From: Hordeum vulgare subsp. vulgare
Lineage: Eukaryota > Streptophyta > Magnoliopsida > Poales > Poaceae
Direction of reading: 5' to 3'
DNA length: 64,000 bases
NCBI RefSeq assembly: GCF_904849725.1
Contig: NC_058521.1
Span: 563,600,176-563,664,175, forward strand
The notes below the pieces were generated by a model that was not told the origin of the DNA, made no database searches, and worked only from the letters and a program-made list of their open reading frames with translations. This document shows positions 1 to 10,289 of this stretch, piece by piece. The translations under genes were made by a program, and so were the position numbers. The stretch's first letter is position 1. Each line of letters opens with the position of its first letter.

Positions 1-123
1 GCATTTGGCACTGAGTTAATAAGTTAGTCCCAAAAAAGATATAAAAGGTAAACAAAACATCCAAAGTTGACAAGATAACAGTGTGAAACCATCAAAAATT
101 ATAGATACGTTTGAGACGTATCA
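1..123 (-). repeat. Start of 3' LTR of element A (truncated by window edge)
   Basis: The minus strand starting at 123 reads TGATACGTCTCAAACGTATC and matches, with few differences, the start of the 5' LTR at 6780 (compare 1-123 with 6660-6780). The remaining LTR lies outside the window. Confidence 0.85.
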
Positions 124-140
124 AGCATCCCCAAGCTTAA
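124..140 (-). other. Polypurine tract of element A
   Basis: Immediately upstream of the 3' LTR on the minus strand lies a purine-rich AAGCTTGGGGATGC block, the expected plus-strand primer position. Equivalent blocks precede the 3' LTRs of elements B (17828-17842) and F (59672-59690). Confidence 0.6.
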
Positions 141-2845
141 CTCCTGCTCGTCCTCGAGTAGGGAAGTGATAAAGAATGAATTTTTGATGCTTTCATGCTA
201 CCTAGCATAGATGTCCTTTGTAACTCCTCTTATGTGACGTGAATGTTCGGATCCATTAGATTCAAAACAATAGTTTGCTATTGACGTGGAAACAATAATA
301 ATTCAAGCAAACTAGCAAAGTAGTCATGAACTTTCAAATCAACAAGGCCAAAAGAAAGTTATCCCTACAAAATCATATAGTCTGGCTATGCTCTATCATC
401 ATTGCACAACGAATTTAAATCATGCACAACCCCGGTATTGGCCAAGTAATTGTTTTCACACCTTTACTTTCTCAAACCTTTTCAACTCTCACGCAATACA
501 TGAGCGTGAGCCATGGTTTTAGCACTATAAGTGGTGTGGAGTGTGGTGGAGGTTGCAAGACAAAAAAGGAGAAGATGGTCACATTAACTAGGCATATCAA
601 TGAGCTGTGGAGATGCTCATCAATAGATATCAATGTGAATGAGTAGGGATTTCCATACAAATGATGCACTAGAGCTAAGAGTATGTGAAAGCTCTTAAAG
701 AAAACTAGTGGGTGTGCATCCAACTTGGTTGCTCACGAAGACCTAAGGCAAATTTGAGGAAGCCTATCATTGGAATATACAAGCCAAGTTATATAATGAA
801 AATTTCCCACTAGCTATATGGTGGTGACAAAACGAGAGACTCTCAATCATGAAGATCATGGTGCTTATGTGGAAAGGTGGTAGCATTGTCCCTTCTCTCT
901 TTTTCTCTCTTTTTTGGATGGGCTCTTTGGCCTGTTTTTTTTGGTGGGCATCTTTGGCCTCTTTTATTTCCTCACATGGGACAATGCTCCATCAATGATG
1001 ATCATCACACTTACAACTCAAAACTTAGAGCAACGATGAATCTATATGGAATGCCTTCGGTAGTGTACCGTGACAATGATCTAGCATGGCATAGACATAA
1101 ATGGAAACATCATGCTAGCTATCTTACGATCATGCAAGGGCAATGTAGACGTGGTGCCACATGTCATGGTGGTAGTTGCATGGCAATATATCTCGGAATG
1201 ACTTTGAAAAAGCCATAGTAGGTAGGTATGGTGGCTGTTTTGAGGGAGGCTAATGGTGGGTTTTGTGCACCGGCCAAAATTGAACGGCACTAAAGAAGAT
1301 ACTGATGGTGGAAGGTGAAAGTGCATCTAAACCATGGACTCGGCATTAGTCATGAAGAACTCATATACTTGTTGCAAAAGTTTTATTAGTAATCGAAACA
1401 AAGCATTCAACGCATACTCCTAGGGGAAGGGTTGGTAGGTATAAACCATCGCGCGATCCCGACCGCCACACAAAGGATGACAATCAATAGACTAATCATG
1501 CTCAGACTTCATCACATATTGGTTAACCATACGTGCATGCTACGGGAATCACTAACTTCAACACAAGTATTTAGAGATCCACAAGACCTTACTAATATAA
1601 CTGCAATATTACCATAACCACAACTCAAAACTAGTTGAGATGAATCAAACTTCTCTAACTATTCAATGCACATGAAGGTGGAAGTTTTCGTATCCCTTTG
1701 GATAACTACCCCTTTTGAGACTACTTTCAAAGCATAGATCAACTACCAAGCCACGCACTGCCGTGCTCTAGAAGGTATAAGTGAAGCACATAGAGCAAAA
1801 GCATCTAGCTCAAAAGGTATAAGTGAAGCACATGTGAGCTGAATTGTCTAACCAAAGGATATAAGTGAAGCTCGACAAAATCACGGTGAGTGCATGTCTC
1901 TCTCTCTAGGTGTGCAGAAAGGTTGATTGTGACACAACAAAAATAAAAGACTCATACGATACAAGACTCTCCAAGCAAAACACATAACATGTGGTGAATA
2001 AAAATATAGCCCCAAGTAACATTACCGATGGATTGAAGACAAAAGAGCGGATGCCTTCCCGGGGCATCCCCAAGCTTAGGCTTTTACGACATCCGTGAAT
2101 CAACTTGGGGTGACTTGGGCAACCCCAAGCTTGAGCTCTTTCCACTCTTTATCTCTTTGTCCATAAGAACTTCACCCAAAACTTGAAAACTTCACAACAC
2201 GAAACTGAAACAGAAACTCGTGATAACATTAGTATAAGAAAGCAAAACACCACTTCCTTAGGTACTGTAGCAAACTTAAATTCTACTTATGTTGATGTTG
2301 GGTTACTGTATTTTCAATCTTCCATGGCTAATACCCCCCGATACTATCCATAGTTTCATCAAAATAAGCAACCAACACAACAAAAATAGAATCTGTTAAC
2401 AGCAGACCAGTCTATAGCAATCTGTATACTTCGTATACTTCTGTTACTTCAAAAATTCTGAAAAATTACGACAGTCTGAAGAATTTGCGTAGAAATCAGC
2501 AGCAAAAAGAATCAACTCAAAAGCTCTTACAGAAAACAAAATAAAATTATTTTCGTGAGCAAAAATTTTCTGTCTTTTCCAGCATGACCAAACGATCATC
2601 CCCAAGACTAATCATAACGGTTTTGCTTGGCACAAATGCAAAAAGAAACAAAAAAACACAATCATAACAGAATTATGAAAGTGCGGAAAACATAAAACAA
2701 AAAGAAAAAGGATAGATTCGTTGGGTTACCTCCCAACAAGCGCTATTGTTTAACGCCCTTAGCTAGGCATAAGGTGATGGAATCACTTATAGTCATCCTT
2801 GGTGCTCAAACCATAAGTAGCCCTCATCATAGATTCATAAGGCAA
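141..2845 (-). other. 3' non-coding region of element A
   Basis: About 2.7 kb between the protease stop and the 3' LTR holds no credible long reading frame on either strand. It is recognisably homologous to the 3' part of element B (15769-17842), for example the block around 1250-1340 versus 16610-16690, and the copies of AAGCTTGGGGATGCC near 2066-2085 versus 15812-15828. In autonomous relatives this space would hold pol (and sometimes env-like) genes. Here it is a long spacer with a conserved hairpin at its beginning. Confidence 0.6.
2720..2766 (-). other. Conserved post-protease hairpin block of element A
   Basis: On the minus strand the block contains GCGCTTGTTGGGAGG followed by TAACCCAAC. 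This can fold as a 6 bp stem (GTTGGG/CCCAAC, 2720-2737) with a six-base loop. The same block occurs after the coding region in element B (9630-9681), element E (56228-56278) and, shortened, element F (61403-61422). Function unknown. Confidence 0.6.
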
Positions 2846-4859
2846 TCATATTTTCTTTCTAGGAAAGTTCTCCATGCCCTTCTTTAGAGGAAATTGAAAT
2901 CTAATATTCCCTTCCTTCATATCGATGATAGCACCAATAGTCCTTAGGAAAGGTCTACCAAGAATAATGGGACATGAAGGATTGCAATATATGTCAAGTA
3001 CAATGAAATCCACGGGTACATAGTTCTTATTTGCAACAATAAGAACATCATCGATCCTTCCCATGGGTTTCTTGAGAGTAGAATCCGCAAGATGCAAATT
3101 AAGAGAACACTCTTCAATCTCATGAAAACCAAGAATATCACATAAAGACTTTGGAATCGCGGAAACACTAGCACCCAAATCACACAAAGCATTGCACTCA
3201 TAGTTTTTTATCTTGATTTTGATAGTAGGTTCCCACTCATCTTGAAGTTTTCTAGGTATAGAGACTTCTAATTCGAGCTTCTCTTCAAGATATTTCATCA
3301 TAGCATCTACGATATGCACGGTAAAGGCTTTGCTTTGGCTATAAGCATGTGGAGAGTTTGCAATGGATTGCATCAAAGAAATGCATTCAAACAAGGAGCA
3401 ACTATCGTAATTGAATTCCTTGAAATCCAAAGTGGGAGTTTCATTACTACCCAAAATTTCGATTTCTTCTACTCCACTCTCCACACCTTTATCATCAAGA
3501 TAGGTGGACTCCGAATCATTGGGGCATTTTTCAACCAAAGTGGATTCATATCCAGCCCCTTCATCAATAGGTTTGACATGCAAAAACAAAGATTCAAGAG
3601 GAGTCACACCAAGCACTTTAAGATCTTCATGATTTGCATCACTAGAACACACCCTTTTAAACCATTCATGACTAGCGCGAATTTGGGCGGTTCTTTCATT
3701 GCTCTCATTCATGGAGACACGCATAGCTTTCAAAGTTTCATCCAAGTTGACCTTGGGAGGAGCACATCTAACTTTCAAAGCATCAATATCACAAGACATC
3801 CTATCAACGCTTTTAGCCAAATCGTCAATTTTGGGTAGTTTTTCCTCTATGGACGCATTGAAAATCTTTTGAGAGTTGATGAACTCTTTTGATATTACTC
3901 TCTAAATCAGAGGGTAATTTGTTGTGATTTCCATAAGTGTTGTTGTAGGAATTGCCATAATTTTTAGAGGAGTTACTAGGAAAAGGCCTAGGAACATAGT
4001 TTCCTCTAAAAGCATTGTTGTTGCCAAAATTGTTCCTACCAACAAAATTAACGTCCAAACTAGCGTTGCTACTCTCAGTCAAGGAAGATAGTGGCATGTC
4101 ATTAGGATCTAAAGGAGTGTTTCTACTAGCAACCAAATTCATCAACTCGTCCATCTTAGCACTAAGCGAGTTAATTTCTTCTATACCGTGTACCTTTTTG
4201 CTAGGAGGTGACCTTTCAGTGTGCCACTGAGAGTAGTTGGTCATGATATTGTCTAGGAGTTTTGTAGCGTCTCCTAACGTGATTTCCATGAACGTTCCAC
4301 CTGAGGCGGAGTCCAAGATATTGCAAGAAGCGAAATTCAAACGAGCATAAAAGATTTGTATAATCATCCACAAACTCAAGCCATGAGTGGGACAATTTCT
4401 AATCATAAGCTTCATCCTCTCCCAAGATTGTGCAACGTGTTCATGATCAAGTTGCTTGACATTCATGATATCATTACGTAAGGAGATAATCTTAGCCGAT
4501 GGAAAATACTTGGATATGTAAGCATCTTTGCACTTATCCCAAGAATCGATACTATTTTTAGGCAAAGAAGAAAACCAAGTTTTTGCGCGATCTCGCAACG
4601 AGAAAGGAAAAAGCTTCAACTTAATCACGTCATTATCCACATCTCTTTTCTTTTGCATATCGCAAAGCTCAATGAAGGTATTGAGATGGGATGCGGCATC
4701 TTCACTAGGAAGGCCAGAGAATTGCTCTTTCATAACAAGATTCAACAAAGCTGCGTTGATTTCATACGATTCCGCACTAGTGGCGGGAGCAATCGGAATA
4801 CTAATAAAATCATTATTATTGGTACTCGAGAAGTCGCAAAGTTTGGTGTTTTCAGCCAT
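2846..4859 (-). pseudogene. gag-protease polyprotein of element A (one frameshift)
   Basis: Gag capsid plus aspartic protease of a Gypsy-type element. The ATG at 4859 (residues MAENTKLCDF) was chosen because it begins the part shared with element E; the open frame upstream to 5057 is low-complexity leader. Gag residues seen include LKLFPFSLRDRAKTWFSSLP and the FMEITLGDATKLLDNIM region. The protease has the active-site block CDLGASVSAIP near 3160-3195 and ILGRPFLRTIGA near 2937-2975. A single extra base near 3893 shifts the frame between gag and protease. The 2014 nt span equals 671 codons plus one base, so one indel accounts for it. There is no zinc knuckle in the readable part and no polymerase downstream. 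The product would be structural and maturation protein only. Confidence 0.8.
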
Positions 4860-5096
4860 GATGACTTCAACAAACAAACAAGCACACAAGCAAGCAAGAA
4901 AACTGGCAAAGGAAAACGGCAAAGGGCAAAAGAAAGCGGCAAAGGAAAACGGCAAAAAGGCAAAAGAAAAAGGCAAAGGAGAAAGGCAAATGAAAACGGC
5001 AAATGTGAAGTGGGGGAGAGGAAAATGAGAGTTAACTGGCAAAAAAAGTAAATGCAAGAGATGAGTTTGTGAGAGCTACTTGGACAGATCTCTCCT

Positions 5097-5114
5097 TCCC
5101 CGGCAACGGCGCTA
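5097..5114 (-). other. Primer binding site of element A (tRNA-Asp)
   Basis: The minus strand reads TAGCGCCGTTGCCGGGGA, matching the complement of the plant tRNA-Asp 3' end (TGGCGCCGTTGCCGGGGA) at 17 of 18 positions. Two weaker copies of the same motif lie just upstream at 5145-5158 and 5200-5217 (see findings). Confidence 0.85.
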
Positions 5115-5124
5115 GAAATACTTC

Positions 5125-6780
5125 TGCTACTGCAACAAAAGACCTTCCAACGGTGCCAGAAACAAGTGTGCTGACGGGAGACTATTCTTGTCTTGATACT
5201 CCTCAGCAACGGCACCAGGAATCCTTCTCCTATGGCTACGCCTTTAGGGACTTCCTAGGCAAATATGCAAAGGATTTCCCCTATGGCCTTGGAGCCTTGC
5301 GTTGGTGTTCCCTCAAAGCGAAAAGGGTGATGTAGCACAGTGGCGGTAAGTATTTCCCTTAGTTTTGAGAACCAAGGTATCGATCCAGTGAAGGAATATC
5401 ACAAGTACCTGCACAAACACAAAGAGCTTGCTCCCAATGCAATGAAGGGCTTGTCAATCCCTTATAGATTGTTTGCCAAGTGAGAACTGAAAGCAACAAA
5501 GTAACAAAGCAAAGTAAAAGCGAAAGTGGAAACGATAGGTGTGAATAGACCCGGGGGCCATAGTGTTTACTAGTGGCTTCTCTCATGAAAGCAAATAGAT
5601 GGTGGGTGAACGAATTACTGTCGAGCAATTGATAGTACTGCGCAAAGTCGTGACGTTATCTATGGCAATGATTATATCTATAGGCATCATGTCCAAAACA
5701 AGTAGACCGATACTTTCTGCATCTACTACTATTACTCCACACGTCGACCGCTATCCAGCATGCATCTAGTGTATTAAGTCCAAAGAACAGAGTAACGCCT
5801 TAAGCAAGATGACATGATGTAGATGGACAATCTCATATCTACGATAAAATCCCATCTTGTTACCCTTGATGGCAACAACACGATGCATGCCTTGCTGCCC
5901 CTTCTGTCACTAGGAAAGGTCACCACACGGTATGAACCCAAAACCAAGCACTTGTCCCATTGCAAGAATCATAGATCTAGTTGGCCAAACAAAACCCAAG
6001 ACTCGGGGAGACTTACAAGGATATCAAATCATGCATATAAGAAATCAGCAAAGACTCAAATATATATCATAGCTAATCTGATCACAAATCCACAATTCAT
6101 CGGATCTCGACAAACACACCACCAAAGAGGATTACATCGGATAGATCTGCATGAAGATCATGGAGAACTTTGTATTGAAGATCCAAGAGAGAGAAGAAGC
6201 CATCTAGCTACTAACTACGGACCCGTAGGTCTGAAGTGAACTACTCACGAGTCATTGGGGGGCGATGATGTTGATTAAGAAGCCCTCCACCTCCAAAGTC
6301 ACCTCCGGTAGGGCACCGGGAAGGGTCTCCAGATGAGATCTCGCGGAAATGGAAGCTTACAGCGGCGGAAAAGTGTCTTCGTGGACGCCCTGATTTTTTC
6401 TGGATTTTTAGGGAATTTATAGGCCAAAGACCTAGGGCAGGGGAGCGCCAGGGGGCCACAAGCTTGGTTGCCGCTGCCTCCCCCCTAGCCGCGGCAACAG
6501 GGCTTGTGGGCCCCCTGTGGACCCACTTGCTTGGCCCTCAAGCCTCCCGATCTTCGTCCGTTCTGGAAAAAATCATTTTTGGGGATTTTATTCCGTTAGG
6601 ACTCCATTCCAAAATCAGATCTGAAAAGAGTCAAAAACACAGAAAAAACAGGAACTCGCACTTGGCACTGAGTTAATAAGTTAGTCCCAAAAAAGATATA
6701 AAAGGTAAACAAAACTTCCAAAGTTGACAAGATAACAGCGTGAAACCATGAAAAATTATAGATACGTTTGAGACGTATCA
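5125..6780 (-). repeat. 5' LTR of element A
   Basis: The LTR is about 1656 bp. Its outer end reads TGATACGTCT at 6780 and its inner end AGTAGCA at 5125, ten bases before the primer site. It shares segments with the LTRs of element B, such as the block around 5360-5420. The inner boundary is inferred from the TG...CA rule and the primer position because the second LTR is mostly outside the window. Confidence 0.7.
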
Positions 6781-7097
6781 AGTACCTCAGGGCATGTCTA
6801 CATACTTCTCCAACCCATAGGGTCTGCACACTTAAGGTTCGATGATGTTTTAGTATAGTTGAGTTATATGTGTGGTTACCGAATGTTGTTCGGAGTCCCG
6901 CATGAGATCACAGACGTCACAAGGGTATCCGGAATGGTCCGTAGATGAGGATTGATATATAAGATGACTTCATTTGGTTACCGGAAGGTTTTCGGGCATT
7001 ACCGGGAATGTACCGGGAGTGACGAATGGGTTCCAGAAGTTCATCGGGAGGGGGGCAACCCACCCAGGGGAAGCCCATTGGCCTTAGGGGTGGTGCA
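6781..7097 (+). repeat. Fragment of the 5' LTR of Copia element C
   Basis: These 317 bases align with 26190-26490 in the 3' LTR of element C (for example GGCATGTCTACATA and TTTTAGTATAGTTGAG). They are the middle of C's 5' LTR, cut off from the rest (19394-20096) by the insertion of element B and from its beginning by element A. GTGCA at 7093-7097 is the left target duplication of B. Confidence 0.85.
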
Positions 7098-8623
7098 TGA
7101 TACGTCTCCAACGTATCTATAATTTTTGATGGTTTCATGCTATTATCTTGTCAATCTTTGGATGTTTTGCATGCCTTTCATTTATTTTTTGGGACTAACT
7201 TATTAATCGAGTGCCAAGTGCGAGTTCCTATTTTTCCATGTTTTTGACCCCTTTCAGAGGAGATTTTGAAACGGAGTCCAAACGGAAGAAAATCCCCGAA
7301 AAGATTTTTTCTAGAACGGAAGAAGATCGGGGGACTTGGGAGCCAAGCCAGAAGAGCCCCACGGGCCCCACAAGCCCCCACCCCGCGGCCAGGGGGCCGC
7401 GCCATGCAGGCTTGTGGGCCCCCTGGAGGTCCCCTAACCTGGATCTTGCGCCTATATATTCCCAAATATTCCCAAAAAATGAGGGGAGCATTTTAATCAC
7501 TTTTCCGCCGCCGCAAGCTTCTGTCTCCGCAGGATCCCATCTGGGGCACGTCCTGGTGCCCTGCCGGAGGGGGGATTCAGACACGGAGGGCTTCTTCATC
7601 AACACCATGACCTCTCCGATGATGCGTGAGTAGTTCACCATAGACCTACGGGTCCATAGCTAGGAACTAGATGGCTTCTTCTCTCTCTTGGATCTACAAT
7701 ACAAAGTTCTCCATGATCTTCATGGAGATCTATACGATGTAATCTTCTTTTGCGGTGTGTTTGTCGAGATCCGAAGAATTGTGGATTTATGATCAGATTA
7801 TCTATGAATCTTATTTGAGTTTCTTCTGATCTCTCTTATGCATGATTTCGAGTTGTGGGTTTTGTCTGGCCAACTAGATCTATGATTCTTGCAATGCGAG
7901 AAGTACTTGGTTTTGGGTTCATACCGTGCGGTGACCTCACCCAGTGACAGAAGGGGTAACGTGGCACGTATCGTGTTGTTGCCATCAAGGGTAAAAAGAT
8001 GGGGTTTTCATCATTGGTTTGAGATTATCCCTCTACATCATGTCATCTTGCTTAAAGCGTTACTCTGTTCGTCATGAACTCAATACAGTAGATGCATGCT
8101 GGATAGCGGTCGATGTGTGGAGTAATAGTAGTAGATGCAGAAAGTATCGGTCTACTTGTCTCGGACTTGATGCCTATATGCTAGATCATTGCCTTAGATA
8201 TCGTCATGACTTTGCGCGGTTCTATCAATTGCTCGACAGTAATTTGTTCACCCACCTTATTACTTGCTATTTTGAGAGAAGCCTCTAGTGAACACTATGG
8301 CCCACAGGGTCTACTCCACACCATATTTTCAGTCCTACATTTTTTTACTTCATTGCACTTTTCGCCTTCAGATCTCACTTTGCAAACAATCTTGAAGGGG
8401 TTGACAACCCCTTTGAAGCGTTGGGTGCAAGCTTGTTTGTGTTTGCGCAGGTACTCTGAACTTGACGAGACCCTCCTTCTGGATCGATACCTTGGTTCTC
8501 AAACTAAGGGAAATACTTATTGCTCCTATGTTGCATCACCCTTTCCTCTTCAAGGGAAAAACCAACGCAAGCCCAATCTCCGTTAACGTGTCAATTTCTG
8601 GCGCTGTTGTTTGAGAAGTAGCA
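7098..8623 (+). repeat. 5' LTR of element B
   Basis: This 1526 bp LTR begins TGATACGTCT and ends AGTAGCA, matching 17843-19388 along its length. Near its 3' end (8599-8616) it contains a decayed copy of the tRNA-Asp primer-site motif inside the LTR itself. Confidence 0.9.
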
Positions 8624-8633
8624 GAAGGATTTC

Positions 8634-8651
8634 TGGCACCGTTGTCGGGGA
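8634..8651 (+). other. Primer binding site of element B (tRNA-Asp)
   Basis: TGGCACCGTTGTCGGGGA differs from the tRNA-Asp complement at two positions, both G-to-A or C-to-T changes typical of decay at methylated cytosines. It starts ten bases after the LTR. Confidence 0.85.
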
Positions 8652-8869
8652 GGATCAAGTCAAGAACTCATCCAAGTAGGTGTCGCAAACTCATCTCTTG
8701 CATTTACTTTGTTTGCCAGTTGCTTCTCGTTTTCCTCTCCCCCACTTCACCAATTTGCCTTTTTCGTTTGCCTTTTTCATTCGCCCTTTTCTCTCGGTTG
8801 CCTTTTGTTCGCTTGTGTGACATGTGCCTTCCATATGCTTGCATCTTTGCTTGCTAAAAATCTATTGAT

Positions 8870-9612
8870 ATGGATCATCATCCACTTGCTAATCTCTTTA
8901 AGAGATCCCCTTATGGTGATCCAATTGCTAGTGATTTGAGTGCACTTGACTTTCACTATGGATTTTGCTTGAGATGCGTGAATCTGAAAATCGTGATGAA
9001 GAGATTTATGAAGTGGTTCACGAAGGCTCCTTGAATGAAAAGCATGATTGCAGTGGTTTCACTATATATCCTATTAGTGTCAATCATGCTAAAAATATGC
9101 AAAACCCTAAGCTTGGGGATGCTGGTTTTGCTATGTCCACTAGTTGTTGCAATGATCATGATTGGGGTAATGATTTTTCTTATGATCTTGAAAATTTGTT
9201 TAAGCCTCGTGATGAATATGATATTTGCTATATTATTGAAAGTGGGTTTGGAGAAGTCATGACTTTAGTTGATGATAATCCCACTATTTTTGAAGAGCGT
9301 CAACTTTGCATGCATGTGGATCATGAAAAGAATATCCTATGGGATAGCTATATTGTTGAATTTGAATATGATCCCACATGTAATTGCTATGAGAGAGGAA
9401 AATATTGTGGTAGAAACTTTCATGTTACCAATTTACCTCTCGTTATGTGGAGATTGCTATTGCCTCTTTCTTCTTCCTTGCATATGGTAACTATTGGTTG
9501 TTTTGACAATCTGTTTTCCTATAAAATTCCTATGCATAGGAAGTATGTTAGATGTGATTTTCACATCCTTTATGATGCTCTCGTTGTGCTTCAATTCTTG
9601 TCTTTTGTGTGA
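8870..9612 (+). pseudogene. Uncharacterised ORF of element B (one frameshift)
   Basis: This is the only coding-like frame in element B. The ATG at 8870 begins MDHHPLANLFKRSPYGDP; a one-base shift near 8960, in a run of T, leads into the frame that ends at 9612. The product would be about 247 residues, acidic and rich in Asp, Glu and Tyr in the middle (for example DLENLFKPRDEYD and YIVEFEYDPTCNCYERGKY), and more hydrophobic toward the C-terminus (MWRLLLPLSSSLHM). I see no zinc knuckle, protease or polymerase motif. It occupies the position where gag sits in elements A and E. From memory, similar predicted proteins are repeatedly annotated in wheat as hypothetical, but I know no function. A remnant of a captured or env-like gene cannot be excluded. 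Confidence 0.55.
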
Positions 9613-10289
9613 GCATCATTGAATTATCAATGCCTAGCTAAGGGCGTTAAACAATAGCGCTTGTTGGGAGGCAACCCAATGAATTTATCATTTTTCTTTC
9701 TGTTTTTTTGCGTCCACACGTTCATAATTCTGTTGTGATTGTGTTTTTTGTGTTTCTTTTAGTGTTTGAACCAAGCAAAGCCTTTATGATTAGTCTTGGT
9801 AATGGTTGTTTGATCCTAGTGGAAAAAGACAAAAACTTTTCGCTCACGAGATGATTTTTCATTTTTATTCAGAAAAAGCTTTTGAGTTGATTCTTTTTGC
9901 TGCTGATTGATATGCTTTTTCCCCAGACCGTCGTAATTTGTCAGATTTTTTGAGGTACCAGAAGTATACGAAGTATACATATTGCTACAGACTGGTCTGT
10001 TTTTGACAGATTCTGTTTTTTGTTGAGTTGGTTGCTTGTTTTGATGAAACTATGGTTAGTATCGGGGGGTACTAGCCATGGAAAAGTGAGAATACAGTAG
10101 CCCATCATCAATATAGATGGAATTCAAGTTTTCTACTAGCCATGGAAAAGTGAGAAGTGGTAGTTTGTTTTCTTGTACTAATGTTATTACAAGTTTCTGT
10201 TTAAGTGTTGTGTTGTGAAGTTTTCAAGTTTTGGGTGATGTTCTCATGGACAAAGAGATAAGGAGTGGAAAGAGCTTAAGCTTGGGGAT
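9613..10289 (+). other. 3' non-coding region of element B, first part
   Basis: Starts with the conserved hairpin block (9630-9681; TTGGG, six-base loop, CCCAA at 9664-9679) also present in A, E and F, then AT-rich non-coding sequence. It is interrupted after GGGAT (10285-10289), the left target duplication of the inserted solo LTR, and resumes at 15769. Confidence 0.65.

Larger units (their letters stand above)
1..6780 (-). mobile_element. Element A: non-autonomous Gypsy LTR retrotransposon (Athila-like, gag-pro only)
   Basis: Read on the minus strand this is 5' LTR (6780 to 5125), primer site (5114-5097), gag-protease frame (4859-2846), a long 3' untranslated part (2845-141), polypurine tract, and the first 123 bases of the 3' LTR, which runs off the left edge. 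Both LTR starts read TGATACGTCT. The primer site matches the 3' end of tRNA-Asp at 17 of 18 bases; tRNA-Asp priming is known from the Athila lineage. No reverse transcriptase, RNase H or integrase is present between protease and 3' LTR, so the element cannot move alone. The 5' LTR abuts AGTAC (6781-6785), the likely target-site duplication; the partner copy is off-window. It lies inside the 5' LTR of Copia element C. Triticeae families such as Sabrina or WHAM are candidates, but I cannot assign one. Confidence 0.85.

Noticed and set aside
4860..5057. N-terminal extension of the gag frame of element A (hydrophobic Phe/Leu/Pro-rich)
   Set aside because: It is the repeated GGCAAAGGAAAACGGC-type leader translated by chance; the homologous ATG shared with element E is at 4859.
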